This document shows, piece after piece, positions 27,337 through 44,696 of a stretch of 64,000 bases of DNA (its first letter is position 1; the number at the start of each line of letters is the position of its first letter). The notes below the pieces were generated by a model. The model was not told the origin of the DNA. It did no database searches and was given only the letters and a program-made list of their open reading frames with translations. The DNA is from Variovorax sp. PBL-E5 (GTDB lineage: Bacteria > Pseudomonadota > Gammaproteobacteria > Burkholderiales > Burkholderiaceae_C): contig NZ_LR594671.1 of the NCBI RefSeq assembly GCF_901827185.1, positions 930,001 to 994,000 of the forward strand, read 5' to 3'. A program made the translations under genes and the position numbers.

Positions 27337-30300
27337 ACATCTCCGAGCTGTGCATCCGTCGTCCCGCGATGACGGTGCTGCTCTCCGCCGCGGTGGTGGT
27401 GATCGGCATCTTTGCCTATTTCCAGATCCCGGTGGCGGCGCTGCCGAGCTACAACACGCCCGTCATCAACGTCAACGCGCAGCTGCCCGGCGCCAGTCCG
27501 GACACCATGGCCTCGTCGGTCGCGCTGCCGCTCGAAAAGCAGTTCTCGACCATCCCCGGCCTGCAGACCATCAGCTCGGTCAACACGCAGGGCGTGAGCT
27601 CGATCACGCTCGAGTTCGTGAGCAGCCGCGACATCGATGCCGCCGCGGTCGACGTGCAGGCGGCCCTGCTGCGCGCCCAGCGCCAGCTGCCGGTCGAGCT
27701 CACGCAGCTGCCTTCGTACCGCAAGGTCAATCCGGCCGACGCGCCGGTGCTGTTCATCGCGATGGTGTCGGAGTCGATGAACCCGGCGGAGCTCAACGAC
27801 TACGCCGAGAACCTGGTCTCGCCGACGCTGTCGACCATCGACGGCGTGGCCCAGGTCGGCGTGTACGGCCGCAAGGCCTTCGCGGTGCGCATCAAGGCCG
27901 ATGCCGATCTGCTCAATGCGCGCAACATCACGCTCGACGAACTGGCCAACGCCGTGCGCCTGGCCAACGCCAATACGCCGGTCGGCGTGCTCGACGGCCC
28001 GCGCCAGACGCTCACCATCCAGGCCAACGAGCAGATGCTCAGGGCCGCCGATTTCGCCAAAGTCATCGTCGGCCAGCGCAACGGCGCGGCGGTGCGTCTC
28101 GATGAGGTCGCGACCATCGAGGACAGCTTCGAGTCGGTCAAGACCGCGAGCAGCTACAACGGCCAGAGTTCGATCTCGCTGGCGGTGCAGCGCCAGCCCA
28201 ACGCCAACACGGTGCAGGTGGTCGATGCGGTGCGCGCGCTGATGCCGCGCTTCCGGCAGGAGCTGCCGCAGTCGATCGAGATCAACGTGCTCAACGACCG
28301 CTCGCTGTCGATCCGCGAGGCGGTGCACGACGTCCAGCTCACGCTGCTCGGAACCATCCTGCTGGTCGTGCTGGTGATCTTCCTGTTCCTGCACCGGCTG
28401 GTGGCCACGCTGATCCCGGCGCTGACGATCCCGATCTCGCTGGTCGGCGCGGTCGCGCTGCTCTATGCCTTCGGCTACAGCCTGGACAACGTCTCGCTGC
28501 TGGGCATCACACTGGCGGTCGGGCTGGTGGTGGACGACGCCATCGTCGTGCTCGAGAACATCATGCGCTACGTCGAGAAGGGCATGGAGCCCTTCGCCGC
28601 CGCGCTGCGCGGTGCGCGCGAGGTCGGCTTCACCATCGTCTCGATCTCGATCTCGCTGATCGCGGTGTTCATCCCGATCTTCTTCATGCCGGGCGTGATC
28701 GGCCTCCTGTTCCACGAGTTCGCGGTCGTCGTCGGCCTCGCGGTGGCGGTCTCGGCCGTGGTCTCGCTGACGCTGGTGCCGATGCTCGCGAGCCGGCTGC
28801 TGAAGCACACGCCGAAGGCCGAGGGCGTGCTCGACCACGAGGAAAGCCATCCCGAGCCCGGCACCGCGATCGGCCGCGCTTTCGAGCGCCTGTACCGCAG
28901 CGTGCATGGCGCCTACCTGCGCTCGCTCGACTGGACGCTGCACCATCGGCCGCTCATGCTGTTGCTCGCGGCATCGACCTTCGCGCTCACGGCCTGGATG
29001 TTCGTCACCATCCCCAAGGGCTTCTTCCCGGAAGAGGACATCGGCCAGATCCAGATCACCACCGAGGCGGCCGAAGACATTTCCTTCCCCGCGATGCAGG
29101 CGCTGCAGGAGCGCGTCGCCGAGGCGCTGCAGGCCGACCCGAGCGTCGACTACGTCAACTCCTTCATCGGCGTCGGCGGACCGACGGCGACGCAGAACTC
29201 CGGGCGTCTGTTCGCGGTGCTCAAGCCGCGCAGCCAGCGGCCGCGCATGGCCCAGGTGCTGGAGGTGCTGCGCAAGCGCTTTCGCGAGATTCCGGGCATC
29301 GCGGTCTACATGCAGCCGGTGCAGAACCTGCGCCTGGGCGGGCGGCAGAGCAAAGCGCGCTTCCAGTACACGCTGCAGAGCGTCAATGCCGGCACCATGG
29401 GCGCCTGGGCCGATCGGCTGATGGAGCGCATGCGCGCCGACCCGGTCTTCCGCGACGTCACCAGCGATTCGCAGAACCGCGGCCTGCAGGCCACGCTGGA
29501 CATCGATCGCGACAAGGCCGGCGTGCTCGGCGTCGCGGTCGGTGACCTGCGCACCGCGCTCTACAACGCCTACGGCGACCGCCAGATCGGCAGCATCTAC
29601 GCGGCCAGCAACACCTACCAGGTGATCCTCTCGGCGGCCGACAACGACCGCCAGTTCGAGGACGACATGACGCGCCTGTCGGTGCGCAACCGCGCCGGCC
29701 AGCTGGTGCCGCTGTCGGCCTTCTCGAGCGTGCGGCGCACCATCGGTCCGACCTCGGTCAACCACCAGGGCCAGCTGCAGGCCGTGACCGTGTCCTTCAA
29801 CCTCGCGCCCGACGTGCCGCTGGGCAATGCGACGGCGAAGATCGACCAGTTCAAGAGCGAGCTGAAGATGCCGCCCTCGATCATCACCAACTACGGCGGC
29901 GACGCGGCGGTGTTCCAGAGCTCGCAATCGAGCCAGGCGGTGCTGCTGATCCTCGCGGTGCTGGTGATCTACGTGCTGCTCGGCGTGCTCTACGAGAGCT
30001 ACATCCATCCGCTCACCATCCTGGCCGGGCTGCCATCGGCGGCGGTGGGTGCGCTGCTCTCGCTCAAGCTGTTCGGCTTCGACCTGACGCTGATCGCGAC
30101 CATCGGCATCCTGCTCCTGATCGGCATCGTCAAGAAGAACGCGATCATGCTGATCGACTTCGCGCTCGAAGCGCAGCGCAGCGAGGGCCTGGCGCCGGTC
30201 GACGCGATCCGCGAGGCCTGCCGGCTGCGCTTTCGCCCGATCCTGATGACCACGCTGGCCGCGATGATGGGCGCGTTGCCGCTCGCGCTCGGGCTGGGGG

Positions 30301-30503
30301 CCGGCGCCGAGCTGCGCCAGCCGCTTGGCGTGGCCGTGGTCGGCGGGCTGATCTTCTCGCAGGTGATCACGCTCTACATCACGCCGGCGATCTACCTTGC
30401 GCTCGACCGCTACAGCGGCAGCGGTCCGATGGTGCGGCTGCCGGGCGAAGCCGAAGCCGAAGCCGCGGCACCGGCCGCGGACCCTGCTGCGTCGCACGCC
30501 TGA
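27333..30503 (+). CDS. RND efflux pump, HAE-1/MdtB-C-like permease
   Basis: A 1056-residue inner-membrane RND transporter. The start is GTG 27333, overlapping the adaptor stop, giving VNISELCIRRPAMTVLLSAAVVV. Family features are two halves each with a membrane helix and large periplasmic loop, VALPLEKQFSTIPG, GITLAVGLVVDDAIVVLEN in helix 4 and GIVKKNAIMLIDFALEAQR in helix 10. The substrate is unknown. Its stop lies 12 bp from the convergent hydrolase gene of the NRPS-PKS operon. Confidence 0.95.
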   Translation: MNISELCIRRPAMTVLLSAAVVVIGIFAYFQIPVAALPSYNTPVINVNAQLPGASPDTMASSVALPLEKQFSTIPGLQTISSVNTQGVSSITLEFVSSRDIDAAAVDVQAALLRAQRQLPVELTQLPSYRKVNPADAPVLFIAMVSESMNPAELNDYAENLVSPTLSTIDGVAQVGVYGRKAFAVRIKADADLLNARNITLDELANAVRLANANTPVGVLDGPRQTLTIQANEQMLRAADFAKVIVGQRNGAAVRLDEVATIEDSFESVKTASSYNGQSSISLAVQRQPNANTVQVVDAVRALMPRFRQELPQSIEINVLNDRSLSIREAVHDVQLTLLGTILLVVLVIFLFLHRLVATLIPALTIPISLVGAVALLYAFGYSLDNVSLLGITLAVGLVVDDAIVVLENIMRYVEKGMEPFAAALRGAREVGFTIVSISISLIAVFIPIFFMPGVIGLLFHEFAVVVGLAVAVSAVVSLTLVPMLASRLLKHTPKAEGVLDHEESHPEPGTAIGRAFERLYRSVHGAYLRSLDWTLHHRPLMLLLAASTFALTAWMFVTIPKGFFPEEDIGQIQITTEAAEDISFPAMQALQERVAEALQADPSVDYVNSFIGVGGPTATQNSGRLFAVLKPRSQRPRMAQVLEVLRKRFREIPGIAVYMQPVQNLRLGGRQSKARFQYTLQSVNAGTMGAWADRLMERMRADPVFRDVTSDSQNRGLQATLDIDRDKAGVLGVAVGDLRTALYNAYGDRQIGSIYAASNTYQVILSAADNDRQFEDDMTRLSVRNRAGQLVPLSAFSSVRRTIGPTSVNHQGQLQAVTVSFNLAPDVPLGNATAKIDQFKSELKMPPSIITNYGGDAAVFQSSQSSQAVLLILAVLVIYVLLGVLYESYIHPLTILAGLPSAAVGALLSLKLFGFDLTLIATIGILLLIGIVKKNAIMLIDFALEAQRSEGLAPVDAIREACRLRFRPILMTTLAAMMGALPLALGLGAGAELRQPLGVAVVGGLIFSQVITLYITPAIYLALDRYSGSGPMVRLPGEAEAEAAAPAADPAASHA

Positions 30504-30515
30504 GCGTGCCGCGCT

Positions 30516-31451
30516 TCAGGCCGCCAGCGAGTGCACCAGGCCTGCGCCTGCGCCTGCGCCGGGACTCTGCATGCCGCGCCGCGCATCGGCTGCAGCCGGC
30601 GGCAGCGCAGCGGCGCCGCGCGACACGCGCTGCGTGATCTCCTCCACCCAGCTGCATGCGGCATCGCTGAAGAAGCGCTGGCTCGACAGCAGCGTGAACG
30701 AGTGGTCGACCGCGGGCATGAATTCGTAGCGCACCTTCTCGAGGAAGGGCGCGCCGCGCAGCTCGAGCATCTGGTCCTTGTTGCGGTCCCGTGGCTGGTG
30801 GCTTGCGGAATAGACCAGATAGACCGACACCTCGCGTGCCACCAGCGTCTCCATGCTGCGTGCGAAATCCGCCGCGGTGACCGTGGATTCCGGCTCGCGG
30901 CTTTCCAGCAGGTTGTCCTTCTGGCGCGAGGCGCCCGCCAGACGCTTGGCCCAATGCACGCTCTGCGCGACCGGGTATTTCAGGAAGCGCCGCCAGAGCC
31001 GCAGCAGCTCCGCCCGGCGCCCCGGAAAGCGGTAGCCGTCGAAGGACAGCAGGCCGGTCACCCGCGTGTCCGCGACCGCGATGCGCAGGCCGTGTGCCAC
31101 GCCGGAACACAGGCCGAAGATCACGACCTTCTTCACACCGAGCTTCGACTCCAGATAGTCGATGGCGGCACGGAGGTCGTCCTGCGCCTGCGATTCGAAA
31201 TTCTTCGCCGTGCCCGAGGCCGGGCTGTCGCCGATGCCGGTGAGGTCGAAGCGCAGGGTCGCGATGCCTTGCGCGGCGAGCTGGCGCGCCAGCTTCACCT
31301 GGATGCGGTGCGGACCGATGTGATGCGTCACCCCGAAGTTCGACATCAGGCAGGCGACCGGCGCGCTCGCGCCCGATGCCGGACGCGTCAACACGCCGAA
31401 CAGCGCCGACGCGGGGCCGAAGAGGACGGGTTCTTCTTTAGGTGGGTTCAT
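30516..31451 (-). CDS. Alpha/beta hydrolase, exosortase-A hydrolase-1-like
   Basis: A 311-residue alpha/beta-hydrolase-fold protein. Its nucleophile elbow reads GLCSG, so Cys115 sits where serine is usual, and a VDHSF near residue 242 could supply the catalytic His. It resembles the hydrolase-1 family seen beside exosortase A loci. Here it is the last gene of the NRPS-PKS operon and overlaps the upstream hydrolase gene by 14 bp. A role in product release or editing is inferred from position only. No exosortase gene or PEP-CTERM protein is seen in the window. Confidence 0.8.
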   Translation of the reverse strand: MNPPKEEPVLFGPASALFGVLTRPASGASAPVACLMSNFGVTHHIGPHRIQVKLARQLAAQGIATLRFDLTGIGDSPASGTAKNFESQAQDDLRAAIDYLESKLGVKKVVIFGLCSGVAHGLRIAVADTRVTGLLSFDGYRFPGRRAELLRLWRRFLKYPVAQSVHWAKRLAGASRQKDNLLESREPESTVTAADFARSMETLVAREVSVYLVYSASHQPRDRNKDQMLELRGAPFLEKVRYEFMPAVDHSFTLLSSQRFFSDAACSWVEEITQRVSRGAAALPPAAADARRGMQSPGAGAGAGLVHSLAA

Positions 31452-32265
31452 TGAACAGGGCTGACAAACGTTGGGTCACCTCCGCCGGCACGATCGCGCT
31501 GTCGGCCAGCGGGTCCGAAGTCCAGACGATCGGATGCACGAGCGCTTCGAGACGAACCGGCTGCGCTGCGCGCTGCTGGCGCCCGCACCAGCCGGCGGCG
31601 AGCAGATCCGCCGGATTGGCGAACACCACCGCCGCCGCATGGGCGGGGACATCCAATGCATCGGCGCGCACGGCCGGCAATTGTGCAGCGAGTTTGCCAT
31701 TGATGCCGAAGCCGATGGCCTCGGTCAACGGCGCGGTGTCGCGTTCCGGATGGGCGCGAAACCACGACTTGTCCTTGGCATAGAAGCTCAGCTCGAGCGC
31801 CTCCATGTGTTCCACCTTGAGTTCCTTCACGTAAGCGGGGCCGTCGACGATCGGATCCCACAGGATCAGGCGGTCGAGGTCGGCCGCATCGCCCGCGGCC
31901 TGCACCGCCAGGGCGGCGCCGAGTCGCGATGCGAGCCAGTGGATGCTACGCACCTCGGCCAGGCGCTTCAACTCCGCATGCGCCTGCAGGATGTCGCCGC
32001 GCCAGCCTTCCATGTCGCCATCGAGATCGCCGCCGGGTGAATCGCCGGTGCCGAAGTAGTCGAAGCGCAGCACCGCGACACCCTGGCGCGCCAGGCGTTC
32101 GGCCAGCACGCGGTAGAGGCGGTGCGCGCGCGTCGCTTCGTGGCCGAAGGGATAGCACATCACCAGGCCGGCGCGTGCCGGCGTCGTCTTCTGCGGCGCG
32201 TGGAAGAACCCGAACAGCCGTCGCTGCAGGGGCCCGAAGACGATCGGTCTCATGCTCATCGTCAT
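31438..32265 (-). CDS. Alpha/beta hydrolase-like protein, exosortase-A hydrolase-2-like
   Basis: A 275-residue protein related to the preceding hydrolase in fold (YPFGHEATRAHRLYRVLAERLARQGVAVLRFDYFGTGDSPG). At the expected nucleophile elbow the sequence reads LASRLGA, without a Ser or Cys in the normal position, so it may not be a classical hydrolase. I chose ATG 32265, which overlaps the PPTase stop (ATGA); Met codons at 32259 and 32253 are alternatives. The pair of hydrolase-1/2-like genes is typical of exosortase A loci but here follows an NRPS-PKS. Confidence 0.75.
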   Translation of the reverse strand: MTMSMRPIVFGPLQRRLFGFFHAPQKTTPARAGLVMCYPFGHEATRAHRLYRVLAERLARQGVAVLRFDYFGTGDSPGGDLDGDMEGWRGDILQAHAELKRLAEVRSIHWLASRLGAALAVQAAGDAADLDRLILWDPIVDGPAYVKELKVEHMEALELSFYAKDKSWFRAHPERDTAPLTEAIGFGINGKLAAQLPAVRADALDVPAHAAAVVFANPADLLAAGWCGRQQRAAQPVRLEALVHPIVWTSDPLADSAIVPAEVTQRLSALFNEPT

Positions 32266-32975
32266 GCGCAGGCCTCCGCGGTGCAGCATTGCGCTTCGGT
32301 GGATGCGGCAGGGAGACCGGCGACGCGGGCCACGCAGGCGATCGCCTCGGCGCCGAGGTCGAAGGACGATGCGCTCAATGCGCCGTGGGCGCCGGCGTCG
32401 ATCGGGGCCGAGGCGCCCGCCGTGGCAGCGGCGCCGACATGGATCGTGCGGGTGTCGATCGACAGTCCGGCGCCGAGCGCCTTGAGGCAGCCTTCCTTGC
32501 GCGTCCAGATTTCGAGGAACACGCGTGCTTGCCGGGCCGCTTCGGCGCTCGCCAGCGCCTGCTGCTCCGCATCGGTGAAATGCGCCGCGGCGAGCGCCGG
32601 CATGTCGTCCATCGGCCGCAGCACTTCGACATCGACGCCGATCGCGCCCTCGCCGATGGCGACCAGGCCGATCGCCTGGCTGTGACTCAGGTTGAACGCG
32701 ATACCGGGCCGGTCGCGCAGGAAGGGCTTGCCGAACGGCCCCTCGGCAAATTGCAGCGCCTGCCCATCGGTGCCGGCGCGCAGGCCGAGCAGATGGCGCA
32801 GCGCACCGTGCGCCGCGAGGTAGCGGCGGCGATCGCGTTCGAAGACGAAGCGGGCCGCGCGCGCGCGCTCCCCGGCGGACAGGAGCGTCTGCCATGGAAG
32901 CGCGTCCGGTGCGTCGAGATCCACGCGCCACAGCGCGCAGCCTTCGATGCATCCGATCGATGTGATGGCGTTCAC
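32262..32975 (-). CDS. 4'-phosphopantetheinyl transferase, Sfp type
   Basis: A 237-residue Sfp/Gsp-type enzyme that activates carrier domains by attaching phosphopantetheine from CoA. Signature segments are FNLSHSQAIGLVAIG, the magnesium-binding GVDVE and WTRKEGCLKALG (WxxKEA type). The start is GTG 32975, four bases past the NRPS stop, so it is co-transcribed. It presumably activates the four T domains encoded upstream in this operon. Confidence 0.93.
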   Translation of the reverse strand: MNAITSIGCIEGCALWRVDLDAPDALPWQTLLSAGERARAARFVFERDRRRYLAAHGALRHLLGLRAGTDGQALQFAEGPFGKPFLRDRPGIAFNLSHSQAIGLVAIGEGAIGVDVEVLRPMDDMPALAAAHFTDAEQQALASAEAARQARVFLEIWTRKEGCLKALGAGLSIDTRTIHVGAAATAGASAPIDAGAHGALSASSFDLGAEAIACVARVAGLPAASTEAQCCTAEACA

Positions 32976-32979
32976 GGTC

Positions 32980-35900
32980 TCAACCCTTTCGGCCGAAGCG
33001 GCCCAGCATACGCGTGAACGCGTTGCCGCGCGGTGCCTGTGCCGGGGCGCTTTCGTCGACAGCCTGCGCCTGCACGGGGGCGCCGGTGGGCACGGCCAGC
33101 TGTCCCAGGCTCTCGAACACATAACGGCGCGGCTCGACGCGAAAGCCCAGTGCCTGCTCGGCCTGCTGGAGCACCCGCATCGTCAGCAGCGAGTCGCCGC
33201 CGAGGTCGAAGAAGTTGTCGCTGGTGCGCAGGTCGTTCACGTCGATGCCGAGCACGCTGGCCCAGACCTGCGCCAACTGCGCCTGTTCGGGCAGCAGCAG
33301 TTGCTGCGGCTGGGCCTGGCGCGCGGCCTGCACCGTGGCGGCCGCCTCGGCCTGCTCCGGCGTTTCGGTGGCGGCCAGATGCTGCAGATAGGCGGCGCTC
33401 GCCGATCCCATCGGTGCCACGATGGCCTCGACGCTGTCGTCGGGCCGCTGCGCCACGGTCTGGAGCAATTCGATGAAGCGCTCCTTGAAGGCCGCGCCCG
33501 TTTCCGCCTTGTAGATGTCGGCGTTGTAGGTGACCGCGCCTTCGATGCCGGTCGGCTTGTCCATCAGCCAGAGGCCGAGATCGTCGGTCGCGCCCTGCTG
33601 CAGCAGGTGCATCTGGCGGTCGCGCAGGTTCCCGATGGCGGAGGGCCGCTCGCGCGCATCCTGGAACGAGAACAGCGCCTGGTAGAGCCCGACGCCCTGG
33701 GCGCGCTCGACGAAGGCCGGCTCGGTGGCCAGGCGCTCGAAGGGCACCTGCTGGTAGTTCATGATCGACAGCAGTTCCTGCTTGAGATAGTGCATGAACT
33801 CGCCGAAGCGCAGCGAGCGGTCGATCTGGAAGGACAGCGGCAGGATGTTGTTGAAGAAGCCCATCACCGACTCGGTCTCCGGTGCCTCGCGGCCGCGCAC
33901 CGGTGTCGCGATGACGATGGCGCGCGTCTCGATGACGCTGCCCATCATCAGCGTGTAGACGCCGAGCGTCAGCATGTTCAGCGTGACGTCGTGGCCGCGC
34001 GCGACCTCGCGCAGCCGTTCGGCCAGCGTCTTGTCGATCTCGATGCGGTGCGTGCCGCCCTGGCCGCTCATGCCGGCGCGGCGCGGCATGTCGGTGCGCG
34101 GCGCCTTGGCCGGCGGTGCATGGGCGAAGCGATCGTTCCAATAGCGCAGCTGTTCCTGGTATTCCGGCGACTCGAGCCAGCGGGCATACCACTCGGCGTA
34201 GTCGCCATGGCTCACCGCCGGCTCGGGCAGCCCGTGCGGCTCGCCGCGCACCAGCGCGCCGTAGATCACCGACAGCTCGCTCTGCAGCAGGTCGAAGGAC
34301 CAGCCGTCCCAGATCAGGTGGTGCGGCACGAAGACGAAGGCATGGTCGTCGTCCGCGACCTTGAACAGCGCCGCATGGAACAGCGGCCCGTGATGGATGT
34401 CGATCGGCCGGTCGGCCACCTCCTGCATCTGCTGTTGCAGCGCGGCCTCGCGCTCGCCGGCCGGGATGCCGCCGAGGTCGATCAGCGGCATGTCGAGCAC
34501 GACCTGGTCGCTGATCAGCGCGGCGGGTTCGCCGGTGGCCGGGTCGGTACCGAAGAAGGTGCGCAGGGCGCTCTGGCGGCGGATGATCTCGCGCAGCGCC
34601 TCCTCGAACTTCGGCAGATCCAGCGAGCCGCCGAGCCGGTGCGCGGAGGGCGCGTTGTAGACCGGCCGTCCCGGGTGCAGCTCCTCGATGAAGCGGATGC
34701 GCTCCTGCATCGGCGTGAGCGGCGCGCTGCGCCGGTCGCTGCGATGCGGGATCGCTTCGGCGCGCGGCGCATGGCTGCGCTGCAGGCCGTCGATCGCCGC
34801 GGCCAGCCGTTCGGCGGTGGGTGCCTCGAACAGCACGCGCAGCGGCAGCTTGATCTCGAAGGCGCCGCCGAGCTGTGTCGCCAGCCGCGCCGCCAGCAGC
34901 GAATGGCCGCCGAGCGCGAAGAAATCGTCGCGGATGCCGAGGCCCGGCAGGTTGAGCACGCGCTCCATGGTCTCCAGCACGATGCGCTCGCGATCGTCGC
35001 GCGGCGCCAGGCGTTCCGCCGCCTCCTGCCGCGTCGCGTTCGGCTTGGGCAGCGCCTTGCGGTCGATCTTGCCGTTGGGCAGCTGCGGCAGCGCGTCGAG
35101 CACGACCACGTGCTGCGGCACCATGTACTGCGGCAGCCGCGCGCGCAGACGGCGATCCAGTTCGGCCAGATCGATCGTCGCGCCGGCCACCGGCGCCACA
35201 TAGGCCACCAGGCGCACATCGCCCGGCTGGTCCTCGCGCGTGACGACCACGCTGCGCGCCACGCCGGGCGCTTCGTTGCAGCCGGCCTCGATCTCGCCGA
35301 GCTCGATGCGGTAGCCGCGAACCTTGACCTGGAAGTCGAGCCGGCCCATGTGTTCCAGCAGGCCGTCGTTGCGCCAGCGGCCGCGGTCGCCGGTGCGATA
35401 CAGCAGCGCGCCCTGGCCGCCCCACGGATCGGCGATGAAGCGCTCCGCGGTCAGCTCGGGCCGTTCGAGGTAGCCGAGCGTCACGCCCTGGCCGCCGATG
35501 CAGATCTCGCCGGGCACGCCGACCGGGCAGCGCTGGCCCTGTTCGTCGAGGATCCAGACGGTGGTGTTGGCGATCGGTCGGCCGATCGAGACGCCGCGCC
35601 GCGCCACCTGGGTCGCGTCGACGCGCCACAGCGTCGACCAGATGGTGGTCTCGGTCGGACCGTACATGTTCCACACTTCGCCGCAGCGGCCGAGCAGCAG
35701 CTGCGCGAGGTCGGCGGGCAGGCTCTCGCCGCCCACCAGCGCCTTGAAGCCGAAGGTGCCACGCCATTGCGCGTCGAGCAGCAGGCGCCAGGCGCCCGGC
35801 GTGGCCTGCATCATGGTCACGCCGCAGCCTTCGACCAGGCTGCGCAGCGCATCGCCGTCCATGGTGGTCTCGCGCGGGACCAGCACTACTTGCGCGCCGA

Positions 35901-37991
35901 CTGTCAGCGGCAGCATCAACTCGAGCACGGCGATGTCGAAGGACAGCGTCGTCACCGCGGCGAGGCGGTCGTCGATCTCGATGCCGGGTTCCGCGCGCAT
36001 GCTCTGCAGGAAGTTCGCGACCGCGCGATGCGGCACGCAGACGCCCTTGGGCTTGCCGGTCGAGCCGGAGGTGTAGATCACGTAGGCGCTGTCCTCGGGC
36101 TGCGCATCCTGCGCGCCGGGTGCGGGCAGGGTCGCGGGCTGCGCGAGCCAGTCGGCGTCCAGGTCCAGGCGCAGCACGCGCTCGGCCGCATCGGCGCGCC
36201 AGCCGACGGGTGCGGCGGCGATCGTCGAGGTGGTCAGCAGCAGGCCCAGTTTCGCATCCTCGGCGTAGTAGTCGAGGCGTGCCTGCGGGAACGCGGGGTC
36301 GAGCGGCACGTAGGCGGCGCCGCTCTTCAGCACCGCCAGCAGCCCGACCATCATGTCCAGGCCGCGGTCCAGGCACAGGCCGACCCGCTCGCCGCGGCCC
36401 ATCCCGCGCGCGCGCAGGGCGTGGGCCAGACGGTTGGAACGCTCGTCGAGTTCGCGATAGCTCAGGCGCTCGTCGCCGTGGCGCAATGCGATGCGCTCGG
36501 GCTGCGCGGCGGCGCAGGCGACGAAGCCCGCGTGCATCAGCGCGTCGCCGTCCAGCGGCGTGGCGGCCGGCTGCAGGGCAGCGGCGGCGAGCGCCTCGCG
36601 CTCCGGCAGCACGTCGAGCCGGCCGACGCCTTGGGCCGGATCGCGCACCGCGGCGCGCAACAGGCTTTCGTACATGCCGAGCCAGCGCCTGACCGTGGCG
36701 TCGTCGAACAGGTCGGTGTTGTACTGGGCCTCGATGCGCATGCCATCGGCCACCGGCGTGATGTTGAGGAAGAGTTCGAAGTTCTCGTAGCGCCGTCCGA
36801 TGCTGCTTTGCTCGACGTCCAGATCGGGGAAGGTGCTGGCGTTCACCGAGGTCGAGCTGTCGACGTTGAACAGCACGCTCACCAGCGGCAGTCGGCTGGG
36901 ATCGCGCGCCACCGGCAGCTTCTTGAGCAGCGAGCCGTAGGTCAGCATCTGATGCTCGAAGGCGTCGAGCAAGAGACTGCCGGCCTGCCGCGAGAGCGCG
37001 TCGAAGGGTGTCTGCGGATCGACCGCCACGCGGATCGGCAGCAGGTTGACGCAATGGCCCACGAGGCTCGGCATGTCGCTCGGCATCTGGCCGGCGGCCG
37101 CGATGCCGATCACCAGCTCGTCCTGCGCGGTCAGGCGGTGCAGGGTCGCGGCGAAGCCGCTGAACAAGGCGGCGAACAGGCTGGTGCCCGATGCAGCGCC
37201 GACCTTGCGCAGCCCGTCGACCAGCTCGCGGTCCAGCAGATGATCGATGCGCAACGAGTTGAAGGTGCGCACTGGCGGACGCGGATGATCGACCGGCAGT
37301 TCCATCACCGGCAGGCTGCCGCCCGCGAAGCGCGAGAGCCAGTAGTCGGTATGCGCCTGCATCGCGGGGCCGGAGGCTTCCTCCGCCTCCCACGCCGCGT
37401 AGTCCGAATACTGCGCCGCCGGCTCGAGGCCCGGCCCGGCACCGATCTGCTCGGCGTAGAGCTGCCCCAGGTCCTGGCTGACAACGCCCCACGACCAGCC
37501 GTCGCAGACGGCATGGTGGGCGGTCATCACGAGCAGGTAGTCGATGCTCGACAACTGATAGAGGCTGGCACGAAAGAGCGGACCCTGTTCGAGCAAGAAA
37601 GGGTTCTGCACCGCAGCCACGCTGTCCTCGTCGAGCCGGCGCTTCTGCGCGGCCGGATCGAGCGCGCGCAGATCGTGCTCGATCAGCTGCAGCGGCGTGG
37701 CTTCGCCAATCAGGAATTGCGTGCCGTCCGGCGAGATGGTGGAGCGCAGCGATTCATGGCGTTCGATCAGGCGATCGAGCGCGTTGGCCAGCGCGCGCGT
37801 GTCCAGCGTGCCGCGCAGACGCAGCTGCAGCGACTCGTTGTAGGCGAGCGATGCTTCCGGGCTCAAGCGGTCGCCGAGCCAGACTTCGCGCTGCGCTTCG
37901 GTCGTCGAGACGATCCGCTCGATCGCGCCCGACTCGAACGGGTCGAATGCGTCGTTGGCTTGCTCGGCAGGGGAAATGGCGACGGCTTCGG

Positions 37992-37995
<4 letters not shown>
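32980..37995 (-). CDS. Nonribosomal peptide synthetase, C-A-T-C-T, predicted Gly-activating
   Basis: A 1671-residue NRPS. Domains: C1 (about 25-460, HHAVCDG at 160-166), A (about 485-985, YTSGSTGKPKG core), T1 (Ser1032 in LGGHSLL), C2 (about 1090-1520, HHLIWDG near 1225) and T2 (Ser1602 in LGGDSLL). The A-domain code reads D687 I688 L691 Q730 L753 G755 M777 I785 W786 K976, matching glycine. There is no thioesterase or reductase domain, and T2 has no partner A domain. The ATG overlaps the upstream stop (ATGA). It should extend the chain made by the upstream NRPS-PKS. Confidence 0.94.
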
Positions 37996-44696
<6,701 letters not shown>

